Assembly (NCBI GenBank): GCA_027493885.1
Contig: JAOSJZ010000001.1
Coordinates: 2,164,622 to 2,228,621, forward strand
DNA length: 64,000 nucleotides
Reading direction: 5' to 3'
Source: Gaiella sp.
GTDB lineage: Bacteria; Actinomycetota; Thermoleophilia; Gaiellales; Gaiellaceae
A program made the position numbers and the translations under genes. Positions 16,762-26,333 of the stretch are shown piece by piece. Under the pieces are notes generated by a model. That model saw nothing but the letters and a program-made list of their open reading frames with translations. It ran no database searches and had not been told where the DNA came from. Position 1 is the first letter of the stretch, and every line of letters begins with the position of its first letter.

Positions 16762-18107
16762 GCGGGCACGGCCTCCTCGACCGTGACCTCGTCGGGATCG
16801 AGCGTGTCCATGAAGGAGCTGACCGAGAACACCGCGTTGCCTGCCCCGGCGACGCCGTACCCCGGCGGCGGTTTGAGCCCGTGGCGGCCGAGCGCGTCGC
16901 GGTACGCGTGCAGCAGGCGGATGTGGTACTCGAGCGGCGCGCCGTCCGGGTTCGCCCGGCCGAGCGGCGTCGTCGGCTCGGGGCACCAGGTCGTGAACCG
17001 CGGCGTGATGCCGCGGCTCATGAACCAGTCGAGCCCCTCCGTCGTCGACGCGATCGCCTCGCCGATCGTGGCGAAGCCGTGCGGCCGCGCCATCTCGACG
17101 CCGGCGACGAAGTTCGGGATCACGTAGCGAGGCCCGAACACCTCGGCCGCGTCGAGGATCCGGCGGTGCCACTCCTCGCGGCCGACGTAGCGCTCCTTGC
17201 CCGGAGAGATCACCGAAAAGAGCCGCCTGTCCCAGACCTCGTAGTTCGGGTGGTAGATCACGATCCCGTAGTCGCGGAACCGCTGGACGTCGGCCTTCGG
17301 GAGCGCCTGCGCGACGACCTTCCCGATCCAGCGGCCGGGGAAGCGCTCCTCGATCGCCCGGGCGTAGCGGCCGTAGAAGTCCGCCTCGGCGAGGCCGTCT
17401 ACGGTGCTCGTCACAGAGCCGCCGGTGAGGGTGTACGCCTTGCTCACCCGCTCGGTGTCGTAGCGGTCGATCAGCGCGAGCGCCTCGAGCACGTCGGTGA
17501 CCGGCTTGACACCCGTGTAGGGCCGGCCGGCCCGCTTGTGCTGGCGCCAGTTGTGGTTGATGTCGCAGAAGCCGCACTCCTCCTTCGCGCCGAAGTACTG
17601 GCAGAGGCGCAGCACGGTGAGGTAGACGAGGTAGCCCCACTGGATCGTCGGTGCGGTCTCCATCACCGTCTTGCCGCTCGCGAGGGGGTGGCGGTAGTAC
17701 TCGGGCATCGGCGGCAGGGCGACCTCGGCGAGCGTACGTCCCTCGAGCGAGAGGCCGAGCGCGCCGTCGCCACCCCGCGCGATGCGGTAGGGCGAGGCAG
17801 GGTTGACCCGGACGGAGACGATCGTGCGGCGGAGGGCGTAGGGGCCGCCAGTGAGCGCGACCTCCTCCGGTGGGCGGCGCAGCGCAGCCTCGCCGAGCTC
17901 GGTGAGCGGCTTCTGGTCGAACGAGAAGATGAAGTACGACTTGGGCTTGACCTCGCCGTCCAAGTTGTCCGAGAGCGCCGACTCGTCGAACGCGATGCCG
18001 GTGCGCAGGAGGTCCTCCTTGAGCACCGCCTCGGGCGGCACGTCCGGGAAGCGCTCGACGAGCGACTCGAGGAGCGCCGTACGCGTGGAGGGGACGATCG
18101 CGGTCAC
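16758..18107 (-). CDS. Radical SAM-like protein with atypical CX8CX2C motif
   Basis: A 449-aa protein from GTG 18107. The first 165 residues are a separate N-terminal domain. The cluster motif would be C169-X8-C178-X2-C181 (LCQYFGAKEECGFCDIN), followed by blocks resembling the radical SAM barrel: GVKPVTDVLEALALIDRY, YTLTGGSVTSTVDGL, GIVIYHPNYEVWD and YVIPNFVAGVEMARP. The first spacing is eight residues instead of three. The ATGA overlap with mqnC suggests a menaquinone role, perhaps filling or assisting the aminofutalosine synthase step (MqnE is not in the window). The sequence does not carry the usual MqnE CxxxCxxC, so I leave the function open. Confidence 0.6.
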   Translation of the reverse strand: MTAIVPSTRTALLESLVERFPDVPPEAVLKEDLLRTGIAFDESALSDNLDGEVKPKSYFIFSFDQKPLTELGEAALRRPPEEVALTGGPYALRRTIVSVRVNPASPYRIARGGDGALGLSLEGRTLAEVALPPMPEYYRHPLASGKTVMETAPTIQWGYLVYLTVLRLCQYFGAKEECGFCDINHNWRQHKRAGRPYTGVKPVTDVLEALALIDRYDTERVSKAYTLTGGSVTSTVDGLAEADFYGRYARAIEERFPGRWIGKVVAQALPKADVQRFRDYGIVIYHPNYEVWDRRLFSVISPGKERYVGREEWHRRILDAAEVFGPRYVIPNFVAGVEMARPHGFATIGEAIASTTEGLDWFMSRGITPRFTTWCPEPTTPLGRANPDGAPLEYHIRLLHAYRDALGRHGLKPPPGYGVAGAGNAVFSVSSFMDTLDPDEVTVEEAVPA

Positions 18108-18184
18108 GCCTGCACGGTATCGGCCCGGAGGGGATGGGGTGTCCGTGCGGCGACGTGGCCGCGCGTCCGACATCGTCGAGCAGA

Positions 18185-18874
18185 ATGCCGTGCGTGGAGA
18201 CCGATCACGTCGCGGTCGAGCGCCGGCTGCTCGACGATGCACTCCGACCGGGCGCCGTCGCGCTCGACGCCGGGTGCGGGCGGACGACCCGGCTGCGGTT
18301 CTACCGCGATCGGATCGAACGGCTCGTGGGCGTCGATGCGGACGAGCGAGCCGGGCGGGAGAACCCGAGCCTCGACGAGTACGTGTCCGCAGACCTCGAC
18401 GGGCGGCTCCCGTTCGCGGACTCGAGCTTCGACCTCGTGTATGCGAACTTCGTCGTCGAGCACCTCGCGGAGCCCGAGCATGCCTTTGCCGAGTGGCACC
18501 GGATCCTGCGTGCCGACGGACGTGTCGTGCTCCTGACGAGCAACAGGTCGAGCCCCGCCATGGCGCTCGGCGACCGGCTGCCGACGCGGGTGCGACTGGG
18601 GATCAAGCGACGCGGCGCCGGGGCCGCCGAGCGCGACGTGTATCCCACCCGGTACCGGGCGAACACGCCCTCCGCGCTCGCGGCCGCCGCTGCCGCCGGA
18701 GGGCTCGAGCCGGTCGCGGTCGAGTACGTCGCGACGTTGCACCGGTACGGAGCGCGCGTGCCGGTCGCGCCGGCCGTCCTGCGGTTGCTCGAGCGGCTCG
18801 TTCCGGAGCGTCGGCGCTCGACGATCGTCGCGTCCTACCGGCGCGCCGGCGGGCTCCCGGGCCCACCGCCGTAG
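18185..18874 (+). CDS. Class I SAM-dependent methyltransferase
   Basis: A 229-aa protein from ATG 18185 with a Rossmann-type methyltransferase core: ALDAGCGRTTRLRFY (motif I), VGVDADERAG, LPFADSSFDLVYANFVVEHL (motifs II-III) and HRILRADGRVVLLT. The substrate is not readable. It begins the surface-glycan neighbourhood, so a sugar or lipid-linked acceptor is plausible. It is divergent from the radical SAM gene. Confidence 0.78.
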   Translation: MPCVETDHVAVERRLLDDALRPGAVALDAGCGRTTRLRFYRDRIERLVGVDADERAGRENPSLDEYVSADLDGRLPFADSSFDLVYANFVVEHLAEPEHAFAEWHRILRADGRVVLLTSNRSSPAMALGDRLPTRVRLGIKRRGAGAAERDVYPTRYRANTPSALAAAAAAGGLEPVAVEYVATLHRYGARVPVAPAVLRLLERLVPERRRSTIVASYRRAGGLPGPPP

Positions 18875-18964
18875 AGGGCACCGGGGCCGTAGCGCCTGCC
18901 AGGTTCGGATCCTGTAAGCCTGGGCGGATCCACCGGTCCCCCCGGCTACTCTCGGCGCCAGTCC

Positions 18965-20724
18965 ATGGGGCTTCGCTCTCCGATTCGTTCGCTGCTCGCG
19001 GTCGGCTGCCTGGCCATGGTCGGGCTCCATGCAGCCGGGGCCCATGCGGCGGCCACCAAGCTCTGGCCGGGCGTCACCTACGACCGGACGGTGGAGTTCA
19101 CCTCGCACGGGCCTGTCGTGCTCCACGTCATCTCCGGGCCGCGGCCCGGAGGCTTGACGACCCTCGAACCTCTCCTCTCGAACGACTCCGTGCTCGGGCG
19201 CGAGACGCTGACCTCCATGCAGCGACGGGTCGCGGACGGGGTGACCGCCGGCGTCAACGCGGACTTCTCCCGCTTCGACAACGGCAGGGTGAGCGGAATC
19301 TTCATGCGCGACGGCGACGTCGCCCACGGCCCGAGCGCGAACCGCTCGAGCGTCGGGATCCGCACCGACGGCATCTTGGACGTCCGTCGGGTCGCGATCC
19401 GGGCGACGTGGGCCGGCACGACGGCGCGGCCGCTCTCTCCGCTGAACGACCCGCCGAGCGCCGGGCGCGCCGCGCTGTACACGTCGGCGTACGGGCCGGC
19501 CACGCCCGCGATTCGGGGTGCGACGGCCGCCGTGCTCTTCCCCTTCCCGCTCGTGACGCCGGACGTCGATCTGGCGGCCCCCGTCGTCGAGGTCGTCGTC
19601 GGCGACGCGCCCGTGCCGATCCCCCCGGCGGCGCGGTGCTCGTCGGTGCCGGAGCCGCCGCTGCCGCGCTCGCTGCCGAGGCTCCGTCCGGCGCTTCCGT
19701 GCGTGTCCGGCTCGACCTCGTGCCGGACTGGCCAAACATCGTCTCGGCGGTGGGCGGTGGCCCGGAGCTCGTCCGGGCGGGCAAGCCGGTCGTGGGGGCG
19801 AACGAGTGGTTCACGCCGATCCAGCTCGTGCCTCGCGCGCCGAGGACCGCTGTCGGCCAGCTTGCGAACGGGCGCGTGATCCTCGCGGCCGTCGACGGAC
19901 GGCAACCCGGGTACAGCACCGGGTTGACGAACGCGGAGCTCGCCCGAACGATGATCCGACTCGGGGCCGTGCGCGCGATGGCGTTCGACAGCGGCGGCTC
20001 GACGACCGTGGCCGCGGACGGGCAGCTCCTCAACCGTCCCTCGGACGGCCGCGAGCGGCCGATCGGATCCGCCCTGGTCTTCGAGTACGCGGGCGCCTAC
20101 CTCACTCCGCCAGTGCCGCAGGTGTCTCCGAACGGCGACGGCGTCGCGGACACGCAGTCGCTCTCGTACCGGCTGGCGCGCGACTCGGCAGTCGGCGTCA
20201 CGCTCACCCGCCCCGACGGCTCGGTCGCGTTCAGCGCAACGGGAGATCGCGCCGCAGGCACCCACCCCATCCCCTTCCCGGCCGCCGGCGGGTCGACCGG
20301 CGCCGAGGGTGCGCTCGTCGAGGGGCGCTGGACCGTCCGCATCGATGCGACCGACGACCTCGCGCGGCAGACCTCGATGACGCGGACGTTCGTCGTCGAC
20401 GACACGCTCGGCTTCCTGCACGTGCCGAAGCTGCGCGCCGTGCCGGCGGGTGGGCGGCAGATCCCGATCACCTTCCGGCTGGCGCGAGCGGCCCGGGTCG
20501 CCGTCAGCGTGCTCGACGAGGCCGGCCGCGTCGTCCGTCCGGGGCTCGCCGTGCCCGCGGCCCGCGACGCCGGCGACCAGCGCGTGGCCTGGGACGGGCT
20601 CGGCCGGAACGGCGGGCGCATCGCCGGGCGCTTCACCGTGCGGGTCGTCGCGAGCTCGGCGCTCGGCCGCTCGGAGCTCGACGCGGCGATAGTCATTCGC
20701 AAGGCCGTCGCCCCACGCCGGTAG
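18965..20724 (+). CDS. Secreted phosphodiester glycosidase (NAGPA/DUF2233) with C-terminal Ig-like domain, frameshifted
   Basis: A signal peptide (about residues 1-29) precedes a NAGPA-type domain recognisable by GVNADFSRFDN, FMRDGDV, AVDGRQPGYSTGLTNAELA and MAFDSGGSTTVAADG. These enzymes remove sugars attached through phosphodiester bonds, as in mannose-6-phosphate uncovering or teichoic acid turnover. The C-terminal 200 residues resemble FlgD-type Ig repeats (AWDGLGRNGGRIAGRFTVRV). The frame breaks at 19621-19626, a run of six C; one more C restores a 586-aa protein, so I judge it an error. It lies among glycan genes and probably acts on the cell surface. Confidence 0.78.
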
Positions 20725-20736
20725 CCTTCCGCGGCC

Positions 20737-21423
20737 ATGCCGCTCGCGAGCATCCTCAGCGACATCACGACGTTGGTCACCGACGCGATCGGGAGCTACG
20801 GGCTCTACGCCGTCTTCTTCCTGATGCTCGTCGACGCGGTGCTCCCGGCCGCCAGCGAGGTCGTGATGGTCTACGGCGGCGCGGTCGCCTCGGGCGCCTT
20901 CGCCGGCCAGGCGATCACGCTCTTCGGCTACCACTTCGAGAGCGGGCTCCCGGCCTACCTGGCCGTTGCCACCGCAGGAACCGTCGGCTACCTGATCGGG
21001 TCGATCGGCGGCTGGGCCCTCGGCGACTACCTCGGCCGCCCGTGGCTCGAGCACCACGGGCGCTGGCTCCACCTGAGCGCCGAGAAGCTCGACCGCGCGG
21101 AGCGCTGGTTCGACCGCTGGGAGGAGTGGGCGGTGTTCATCGGCCGGATCACGCCGGTGGTGCGGTCGTTCATCTCGGTGCCCGCAGGGGTGTTTCGCGC
21201 GCGGTTCCACCCGTACGTGTGGCTCACCTTGCTCGGATCGGCGCTCTGGTGCTTCGCCTTCGCCGGCGCGGGCTGGGCGGCCGGTGCGAGCTGGGAGTCG
21301 TTCCACCACGCCTTCCGCTTCGTCGACTACATCGTCGCCGCCGGCCTCGTGGTCGCGGTCGCGTGGCTCGGCCGCCGCTTCCTCAGGCGGCGGCGGCAGC
21401 CTGCCGCGGACGAGCTCGGTTAG
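20737..21423 (+). CDS. DedA-family membrane protein (VTT domain)
   Basis: A 228-aa protein with DedA landmarks: GLYAVFFLMLVDAVLPA with the membrane-embedded acidic region, the GYLIGSIGGWALGDYLGR block, and FIGRITPVVRSFISVPAG. DedA proteins include flippases that recycle undecaprenyl phosphate or phospholipids, which fits neighbouring glycan genes that consume lipid carriers. The tail is Arg-rich. It starts 12 bases after the glycosidase stop. Confidence 0.88.
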   Translation: MPLASILSDITTLVTDAIGSYGLYAVFFLMLVDAVLPAASEVVMVYGGAVASGAFAGQAITLFGYHFESGLPAYLAVATAGTVGYLIGSIGGWALGDYLGRPWLEHHGRWLHLSAEKLDRAERWFDRWEEWAVFIGRITPVVRSFISVPAGVFRARFHPYVWLTLLGSALWCFAFAGAGWAAGASWESFHHAFRFVDYIVAAGLVVAVAWLGRRFLRRRRQPAADELG

Positions 21424-21473
21424 CCGCGCCGGCAGCCGAAGGCGGCCAGCGTGGCAAGTAGACTCCGGGCGTC

Positions 21474-22550
21474 GTGATCCCGCTCGTCGACGTCAAGGCG
21501 CAGTACGCGCCGTTCATCCCCGAGCTGCAGCGGCGCTTCGCGGAGGTCCTCGAGTCGGGGCGCTTCATCTTCGGCCCCGAGGTGGAGGCGTTCGAGCGCG
21601 AGGCCGCTGCCTACCTCGGTGTACCGCACGCCGTCGGCGTCGCGAACGGCACGGACGCGCTCGTCCTCGCCCTCGAGGCGATGGGCGTCCGGCGCGGGGA
21701 CGAGGTGATCTGCCCGGCATTCACGTTCTTCGCCACCGCCGAGGCGATCGCGCGGGTCGGCGCGACACCGGTCTTCGCCGACATCGACCCCGTGACGCTG
21801 AACCTCGACCCCGCCGCGGTCGCGGCGGCGGTGACGGTACGGACGAGGGCGATCGTCCCCGTGCACCTGTTCGGGCGCCCCGCGCCGCTGGAGGCGCTCG
21901 CCGCGCTCGGGCTGCCGCTGCTCGAGGACGCGGCACAGGCGTTCGGCGCCCCCGGCATCGCCACGACCGGGGTCTGCTCGACGTTCAGCTTCTTCCCGAC
22001 GAAGAATCTCTTCGCGCTCGGCGACGGGGGCCTCGTCGCGTGTACCGACACCGGCGTGGCCGACACGGTGCGCCAGCTTCGCTTCCACGGCTCCCGTGAC
22101 AAGCGGACGTTCGAGCTCGTGGGCACGAACTCGCGTCTCGACGCGATCCAGGCCGCCGCCCTGCGCGTCTTTCTCCCGCACCTTGCGGGCTGGAACCGCG
22201 CGCGTCGGGATTCGGCGGCCCGGTACGCGGAGCTCGGCCTCGGCGAGGTCGTCGAGCTCCCCCTCGACGAGCCCGGGCACGTCTACCACATGTACGTCGT
22301 GCGAGCGCCGGAGCGGGAGCGGATCGCAGCTGCGCTCGAAGACGCCGGCATCGCGTCGGCGTCGTACTACGTGACGCCGCTCCATCTCCAGCCCGCGCTC
22401 GAGCACCTCGGGTACCCGCCGGGCTCCCTGCCCGAGACCGAGCGCGCCGCGGCGGAGAACCTCGCCCTGCCGATGTGGGGCGGGATCGGGCTCGCCGAGC
22501 AGGAGCGGGTCGCGGCCGCGGTGAAGTCCGCCGTCGGCGTCGTCGTGTAG
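21474..22550 (+). CDS. DegT/DnrJ/EryC1/StrS-family PLP sugar aminotransferase
   Basis: A 358-aa sugar-nucleotide aminotransferase. It opens IPLVDVKAQYAPF and has the family cofactor region GVANGTDALVLALEA, EVICPAFTFFATAEAI, LLEDAAQAFGA and the catalytic lysine in FSFFPTKNLFALGDGG. It aminates a keto sugar nucleotide. The next gene encodes a nucleotide-sugar 4,6-dehydratase that would supply a 4-keto substrate, so the two may be consecutive steps to an amino sugar. The start is GTG 21474. Confidence 0.9.
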   Translation: MIPLVDVKAQYAPFIPELQRRFAEVLESGRFIFGPEVEAFEREAAAYLGVPHAVGVANGTDALVLALEAMGVRRGDEVICPAFTFFATAEAIARVGATPVFADIDPVTLNLDPAAVAAAVTVRTRAIVPVHLFGRPAPLEALAALGLPLLEDAAQAFGAPGIATTGVCSTFSFFPTKNLFALGDGGLVACTDTGVADTVRQLRFHGSRDKRTFELVGTNSRLDAIQAAALRVFLPHLAGWNRARRDSAARYAELGLGEVVELPLDEPGHVYHMYVVRAPERERIAAALEDAGIASASYYVTPLHLQPALEHLGYPPGSLPETERAAAENLALPMWGGIGLAEQERVAAAVKSAVGVVV

Positions 22551-22564
22551 AGGAGGTTCGCGAG

Positions 22565-24445
22565 GTGCGTAGCCCGGTGAGCCGCCACTCGATCTGGCAG
22601 GTCGGCGTCGACGCGCTGCTCGTGGCGGGCGCCTGGTGGCTCGCCTGGAGCCTCCGCTTCGAGGACCGGCCCGTGTACTACGACCGGTATCTCGACTGGT
22701 CGATCGTCGCGCTCGTCGTCGCGATCAAGCTCCCGGTCTTCGCGCTGGCGGGCTTCTACAACCGCTGGTGGCGTTACGTCTCGACCCGCGACATGTGGGG
22801 TGCGTTCCGGGGCGTCGTGCTGGCGTCGGTCGCGGTCTTCCTCGTCTTCACGCTCTTCGAGATCCACCGCGTCGACGTTCCCCGCGGCGTCTGGTTCATC
22901 GACCTGCTCGTCTGCATGGCGTTCGTGGCGGGCTCCCGCCTGCTCGCCCGGACGATCATCGAGCGGCCGCTCCCCGGTCGGATCGTGACGCGGGGCAAGG
23001 AGGCGATCATCGTCGGGGCCGGCGACGCCGGGCAGCTCGTGGTGAAGGAGATGCAGCGCTCCCCGGCGCTCGGGTACACGCCGATCGGGCTCCTCGATGA
23101 CGACCCGCGCAAGCGAAACCTCCGTCTCCACGGCGTGCGGGTGCTCGGGACGACTGCCGACCTCGAGCACGTCATCCGCGACCGGCGACCGGACGAGGTG
23201 CTGATCGCGATCCCGAGCGCGTCCGGCGAGCTGCGCGCGCTTATCGTCGAGACCGCCGGGGCGCTCGACGTCCCGGTCAAGACGCTGCCGACCCTTGCCG
23301 ACCTCGTCTCCGGCGACGCCGACCTCGCCCGCCAGCTGCGCCCGGTCGAGGTGGAGGACGTGCTCGGCCGCGAGCCCGTCGAGGTCGACTTCGCGTCGAT
23401 CTCCGGGTACCTCCAGGGCGAGGTCGTCCTGGTGACGGGCGCGGGCGGCTCGATCGGCTCCGAGCTCTGCCGGCAGATCGCCCGGATCGGGCCCGCGAAG
23501 CTCGTCCTGCTCGACCACGCCGAGCCGGCGCTCTTCGAGATCGAGCGGGAGCTCGTGCGCGAACGGAGCTTCCTCGCCGCAGCCGCCGTCGTCGGCGACG
23601 TGCGCGACTCGATCAAGCTGCGCCAGGTGTTCGACAAGTACCGGCCCGGCGTCGTGTTCCACGCGGCCGCGTACAAGCACGTCGCGATGATGGAGGCAAA
23701 CCCCCTCGAGGCGGTGCGGAACAACACACTCGGAACGAGGACGGTCGCGGACGTCTCGGTCGAGTACGGCGCGAAGCGGTTCGTGCTCGTCTCGACCGAC
23801 AAGGCAGCCAACCCGAAGACCGTGATGGGCCAGTCGAAGGCGCTCGCCGAGTGGATCGTCGAGACCTGGGGTCATCGCGCGGACGTCACCACGCGGTTCG
23901 TCGCCGTCCGCTTCGGCAACGTGCTCGGCTCGTCGGGCTCGGTGATCCCGATCTTCAGGCGCCAGATCGCTCGCGGCGGGCCGGTCACGGTCACGCACCC
24001 CGAGATGACCCGCTTCTTCATGACGATTCCCGAGGCGGTACAGCTCATCGTCCAGGCGGGGGCGATCGGCGGCCGTGGGCAGGTCTACGTCCTCGACATG
24101 GGCGTTCCGGTCCGCATCGTCGACCTCGCCGAGAAGATGATCCGCCTCTCGGGCAAGGAGCCCGGGCGGGAGATCGCGATCGAGTTCATCGGGCCGGCGC
24201 CGGGCGAGAAGCTCCACGAGGAGCTCGTCGGCGCGGGGGAGACCGCCACCCCGAGCGAGCACCCGAAGATCGACCTGATCACCCGCCGACCCGTCGACTC
24301 CGCGTGGCTCGAGTCCGAGCTCGCGCTGCTCGAGCGCCTGGTCGAGGAAGGCGAGACGCTCGAGCTCGTCGGCGAGCTCCGCCGGCTGCTGGGGGAGCCG
24401 CGGCGCGAGCGCTCCGCCGCCTCCGAGCCGAGGCACGCGCCATAG
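22565..24445 (+). CDS. FlaA1/CapD-type nucleotide-diphosphate-sugar 4,6-dehydratase
   Basis: A 626-aa membrane enzyme. Four N-terminal helices (about residues 10-135) precede a CoA-binding-like domain (IIVGAGDAGQLVVKEM) and a catalytic extended SDR domain with VLVTGAGGSIGSELCRQI, HAAAYKHVAMME, VSTDKAANPKTVMGQSK and VRFGNVLGSSGSVIPIF. Members dehydrate UDP-GlcNAc at C4/C6 for capsule, LPS or protein glycosylation. It follows the aminotransferase after 14 bases. Confidence 0.92.
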   Translation: MRSPVSRHSIWQVGVDALLVAGAWWLAWSLRFEDRPVYYDRYLDWSIVALVVAIKLPVFALAGFYNRWWRYVSTRDMWGAFRGVVLASVAVFLVFTLFEIHRVDVPRGVWFIDLLVCMAFVAGSRLLARTIIERPLPGRIVTRGKEAIIVGAGDAGQLVVKEMQRSPALGYTPIGLLDDDPRKRNLRLHGVRVLGTTADLEHVIRDRRPDEVLIAIPSASGELRALIVETAGALDVPVKTLPTLADLVSGDADLARQLRPVEVEDVLGREPVEVDFASISGYLQGEVVLVTGAGGSIGSELCRQIARIGPAKLVLLDHAEPALFEIERELVRERSFLAAAAVVGDVRDSIKLRQVFDKYRPGVVFHAAAYKHVAMMEANPLEAVRNNTLGTRTVADVSVEYGAKRFVLVSTDKAANPKTVMGQSKALAEWIVETWGHRADVTTRFVAVRFGNVLGSSGSVIPIFRRQIARGGPVTVTHPEMTRFFMTIPEAVQLIVQAGAIGGRGQVYVLDMGVPVRIVDLAEKMIRLSGKEPGREIAIEFIGPAPGEKLHEELVGAGETATPSEHPKIDLITRRPVDSAWLESELALLERLVEEGETLELVGELRRLLGEPRRERSAASEPRHAP

Positions 24446-25260
24446 CCCCTGGCGCCCCGGCCTTCGTCGTGGGCGACGTCCACGGCTGTCGCGACGTGCT
24501 CGTCGAGCTGCTCCGGGACGCAGGGCTCGTCGACCGGGACGAACGCTGGCAGGGCGGCGATGCGCGTCTCTGGCTCGTCGGCGACCTCACCGACCGCGGC
24601 CCCGACGGGATCGGCGCGATCGACCTCGTCCGGCGACTCCAGGACGAGAGCGGGGGCGCCGTCGGCTGCCTGCTCGGCAACCACGAGGTGCTGCTTCTCT
24701 CGGTCGCCCGCTTCGCCGGAGAGCAGACGAGCATTGCGGGCGAGTCCTTCCACGAGCTGTGGCGACGGAACGGTGGCGTGGAATCGGATCTTCGGGCCCT
24801 GACGCCCGACCACCTGGCCTGGATCACGGAGCTGCCCCCGCTCGCACGCGAGGGCGAGACGCTCCTGATCCATGCCGATACGACTGCCTACCTCGACCTC
24901 GGGACGTCGATCGACGCCGTGCGTCGCTCGACCCGCACGGTGCTCGCGCAAGGCTCGGCGGAGGATGTCGACGACCTGCTCGGGGCGGTCTCCGACCGGA
25001 TGCGCCTCGACGACCCCGAAGCGGTGCGGTCGCTCCTCGACGCGTACGGCGGCTCGCGCGTCGTCCATGGCCACACGCCGATCGCGGCCGTGCTCGGCGT
25101 CGACCCGCGGGACGTCACGGAGCCGCTCTCCTACTGCGGGGGCCTCGTCACGAACGTCGACCACTGCCTCTTCGCGGGCGGCCGCGGCTTCGTCGCGCGG
25201 CTCGAGCGAGGCGAGAGAGGGCCGGGCCTGGAAGCCCGACCTTCCCTGCGTTCGTCCTAG
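24442..25260 (+). CDS. Metallophosphoesterase, ApaH/PrpE-like; start uncertain
   Basis: The protein begins FVVGDVHGCRDVLVELL, then LVGDLTDRGPDGIGA, CLLGNHEVLLLS and VVHGHTPIAAVLG, the ordered metal-binding motifs of the PPP-like phosphoesterases (ApaH, PrpE, serine/threonine phosphatase 1). Substrates may be dinucleoside polyphosphates or phosphoproteins. No ATG, GTG or TTG lies just upstream of the first motif: the position that overlaps the CapD stop codon is ATA (24442), GTG 24469 falls inside the first strand, and GTG 24304 would add 46 residues. I give ATA 24442 as a provisional start (272 aa). A sequence error there is possible. Confidence 0.75.
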   Translation: MAPGAPAFVVGDVHGCRDVLVELLRDAGLVDRDERWQGGDARLWLVGDLTDRGPDGIGAIDLVRRLQDESGGAVGCLLGNHEVLLLSVARFAGEQTSIAGESFHELWRRNGGVESDLRALTPDHLAWITELPPLAREGETLLIHADTTAYLDLGTSIDAVRRSTRTVLAQGSAEDVDDLLGAVSDRMRLDDPEAVRSLLDAYGGSRVVHGHTPIAAVLGVDPRDVTEPLSYCGGLVTNVDHCLFAGGRGFVARLERGERGPGLEARPSLRSS

Positions 25261-26274
25261 CTATCCGTCGAGCGCGGCCAGCAAGCAGTCGAGGAGCACG
25301 TCGGGCGGGCGGGTGGCCGCCGGTCGCGACGCCCGCTTGCGCTCGACCCGGAGATCCCCCGCCGCCCCGAGCACGCGAAGGCGACCGTCGCGCACGAGGT
25401 GCTCGTCGACCGCGCCCATCCGGCCCGCGAACGTCGTGTAGACGGGCGTGCCGAGCGCGACCGCCTCGCGGTTCATCGTCCCCCCCGCCGAGACGACGAG
25501 ATCGGCCAGCGCGACGAGGCTCAGGGCATCGACCGCGCGGTCGGGTACGACGAGCGACGGCAGCGATGCCGCCCGGAGCGACTCCCGCTGTCCCGGCGTC
25601 CGCGGGAGGACGACGGCGTGCACGGTGGGGTCGCTTCCGAGCCGCTCGAGCACCCCGGCGAAGAGCGGGCTCGCGTGGCGGTGGTACAGCGAGACCTCGG
25701 GCGGGGTGCGTACGACGGCCAGGATGCGAGAGCGGTCGAGCCCGAGCGCGCCGAGCACACCGGGATCGGGCGAGAAGCCGTGGAGGTAGTAGTCCTCCTT
25801 GAGACCGGGGTAGCGCCGGACCTTGCGGGCGTGGGCGCCGAGCGGATCGAGCCGCTCCTGCGGGATCGCCGCGGGAACGACGACCCGTGTCGCCGCCCGG
25901 CAGCCGAGCAGGTGCTGCGCGCGGGCGAACTCGTAGTCGAAGGCGTACGACGACGGGACCCCGAGCGACCGCGCCGCGAGCGGCAGCTCGTGCGAGGCAT
26001 GCGAGAGCGCGACGTCGAAGCGCCTCGGGCGGGCGAACCGGCGCAGCGCGACAAGGCGGACCGCCATCGCGCGCGCCTTGCCCGCGCGCGAGGCGCCGCC
26101 GTGCGGCGGGCCGACGATCGTGTGCGTGAGCGCCGCTTCGCGAAGCAGCTCGAGCGTCTGGGCGAAGTCGCGCGCGGTGATCGTCACCTCGTGCCCGCGC
26201 GACTCGAGGAGGGAGACCAGCGGCCGGAAGAAGACCACGTGGGGCGAGTTCGTGACGTCGATCCAGACGCGCAT
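25261..26274 (-). CDS. DUF354-family protein (glycosyltransferase-like, GT-B fold)
   Basis: A 337-aa protein starting MRVWIDVTNSPHVVFFRPLV, the DUF354 signature. Further blocks are SHASHELPLAARSLGVPS and the nucleotide-sugar-like C-terminal region VSAGGTMNREAVALGTPVYT. DUF354 proteins occur in archaea and bacteria near surface-polysaccharide genes and resemble UDP-GlcNAc 2-epimerases and MurG in fold; the activity is not established. It is transcribed divergently from lysR, with 57 bases between starts. Confidence 0.8.
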   Translation of the reverse strand: MRVWIDVTNSPHVVFFRPLVSLLESRGHEVTITARDFAQTLELLREAALTHTIVGPPHGGASRAGKARAMAVRLVALRRFARPRRFDVALSHASHELPLAARSLGVPSSYAFDYEFARAQHLLGCRAATRVVVPAAIPQERLDPLGAHARKVRRYPGLKEDYYLHGFSPDPGVLGALGLDRSRILAVVRTPPEVSLYHRHASPLFAGVLERLGSDPTVHAVVLPRTPGQRESLRAASLPSLVVPDRAVDALSLVALADLVVSAGGTMNREAVALGTPVYTTFAGRMGAVDEHLVRDGRLRVLGAAGDLRVERKRASRPAATRPPDVLLDCLLAALDG

Positions 26275-26318
26275 CAGCGGCCCGGGTGCCGGTCGAAGCT
26301 CTTCATGTGCCGTGTAGT

Positions 26319-26333
26319 ATAAGCTTCTCTTAT
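26319..26333 (+). promoter_or_regulatory. LysR-type operator (T-N11-A) overlapping the lysR start
   Basis: ATAAG and CTTAT arms surround five bases, giving the classical T-N11-A dyad of LysR-type regulators. It sits in the divergent intergenic region and its right edge overlaps the ATG at 26332. A TAGTAT hexamer (26315-26320) overlaps the left arm and could be the lysR -10. Binding would allow autorepression by blocking the promoter or start. Confidence 0.5.

Noticed and set aside
16758-18107. Calling the mqnC-coupled radical SAM gene mqnE
   Set aside because: The cysteine spacing CX8CX2C and the N-terminal domain do not match MqnE, although the genomic position would suit it.
18101-18184. 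Possible interspersed palindrome in CGCGTCCGACATCGTCG
   Set aside because: Only the GTCCGAC part matches; no complementary arm is present.
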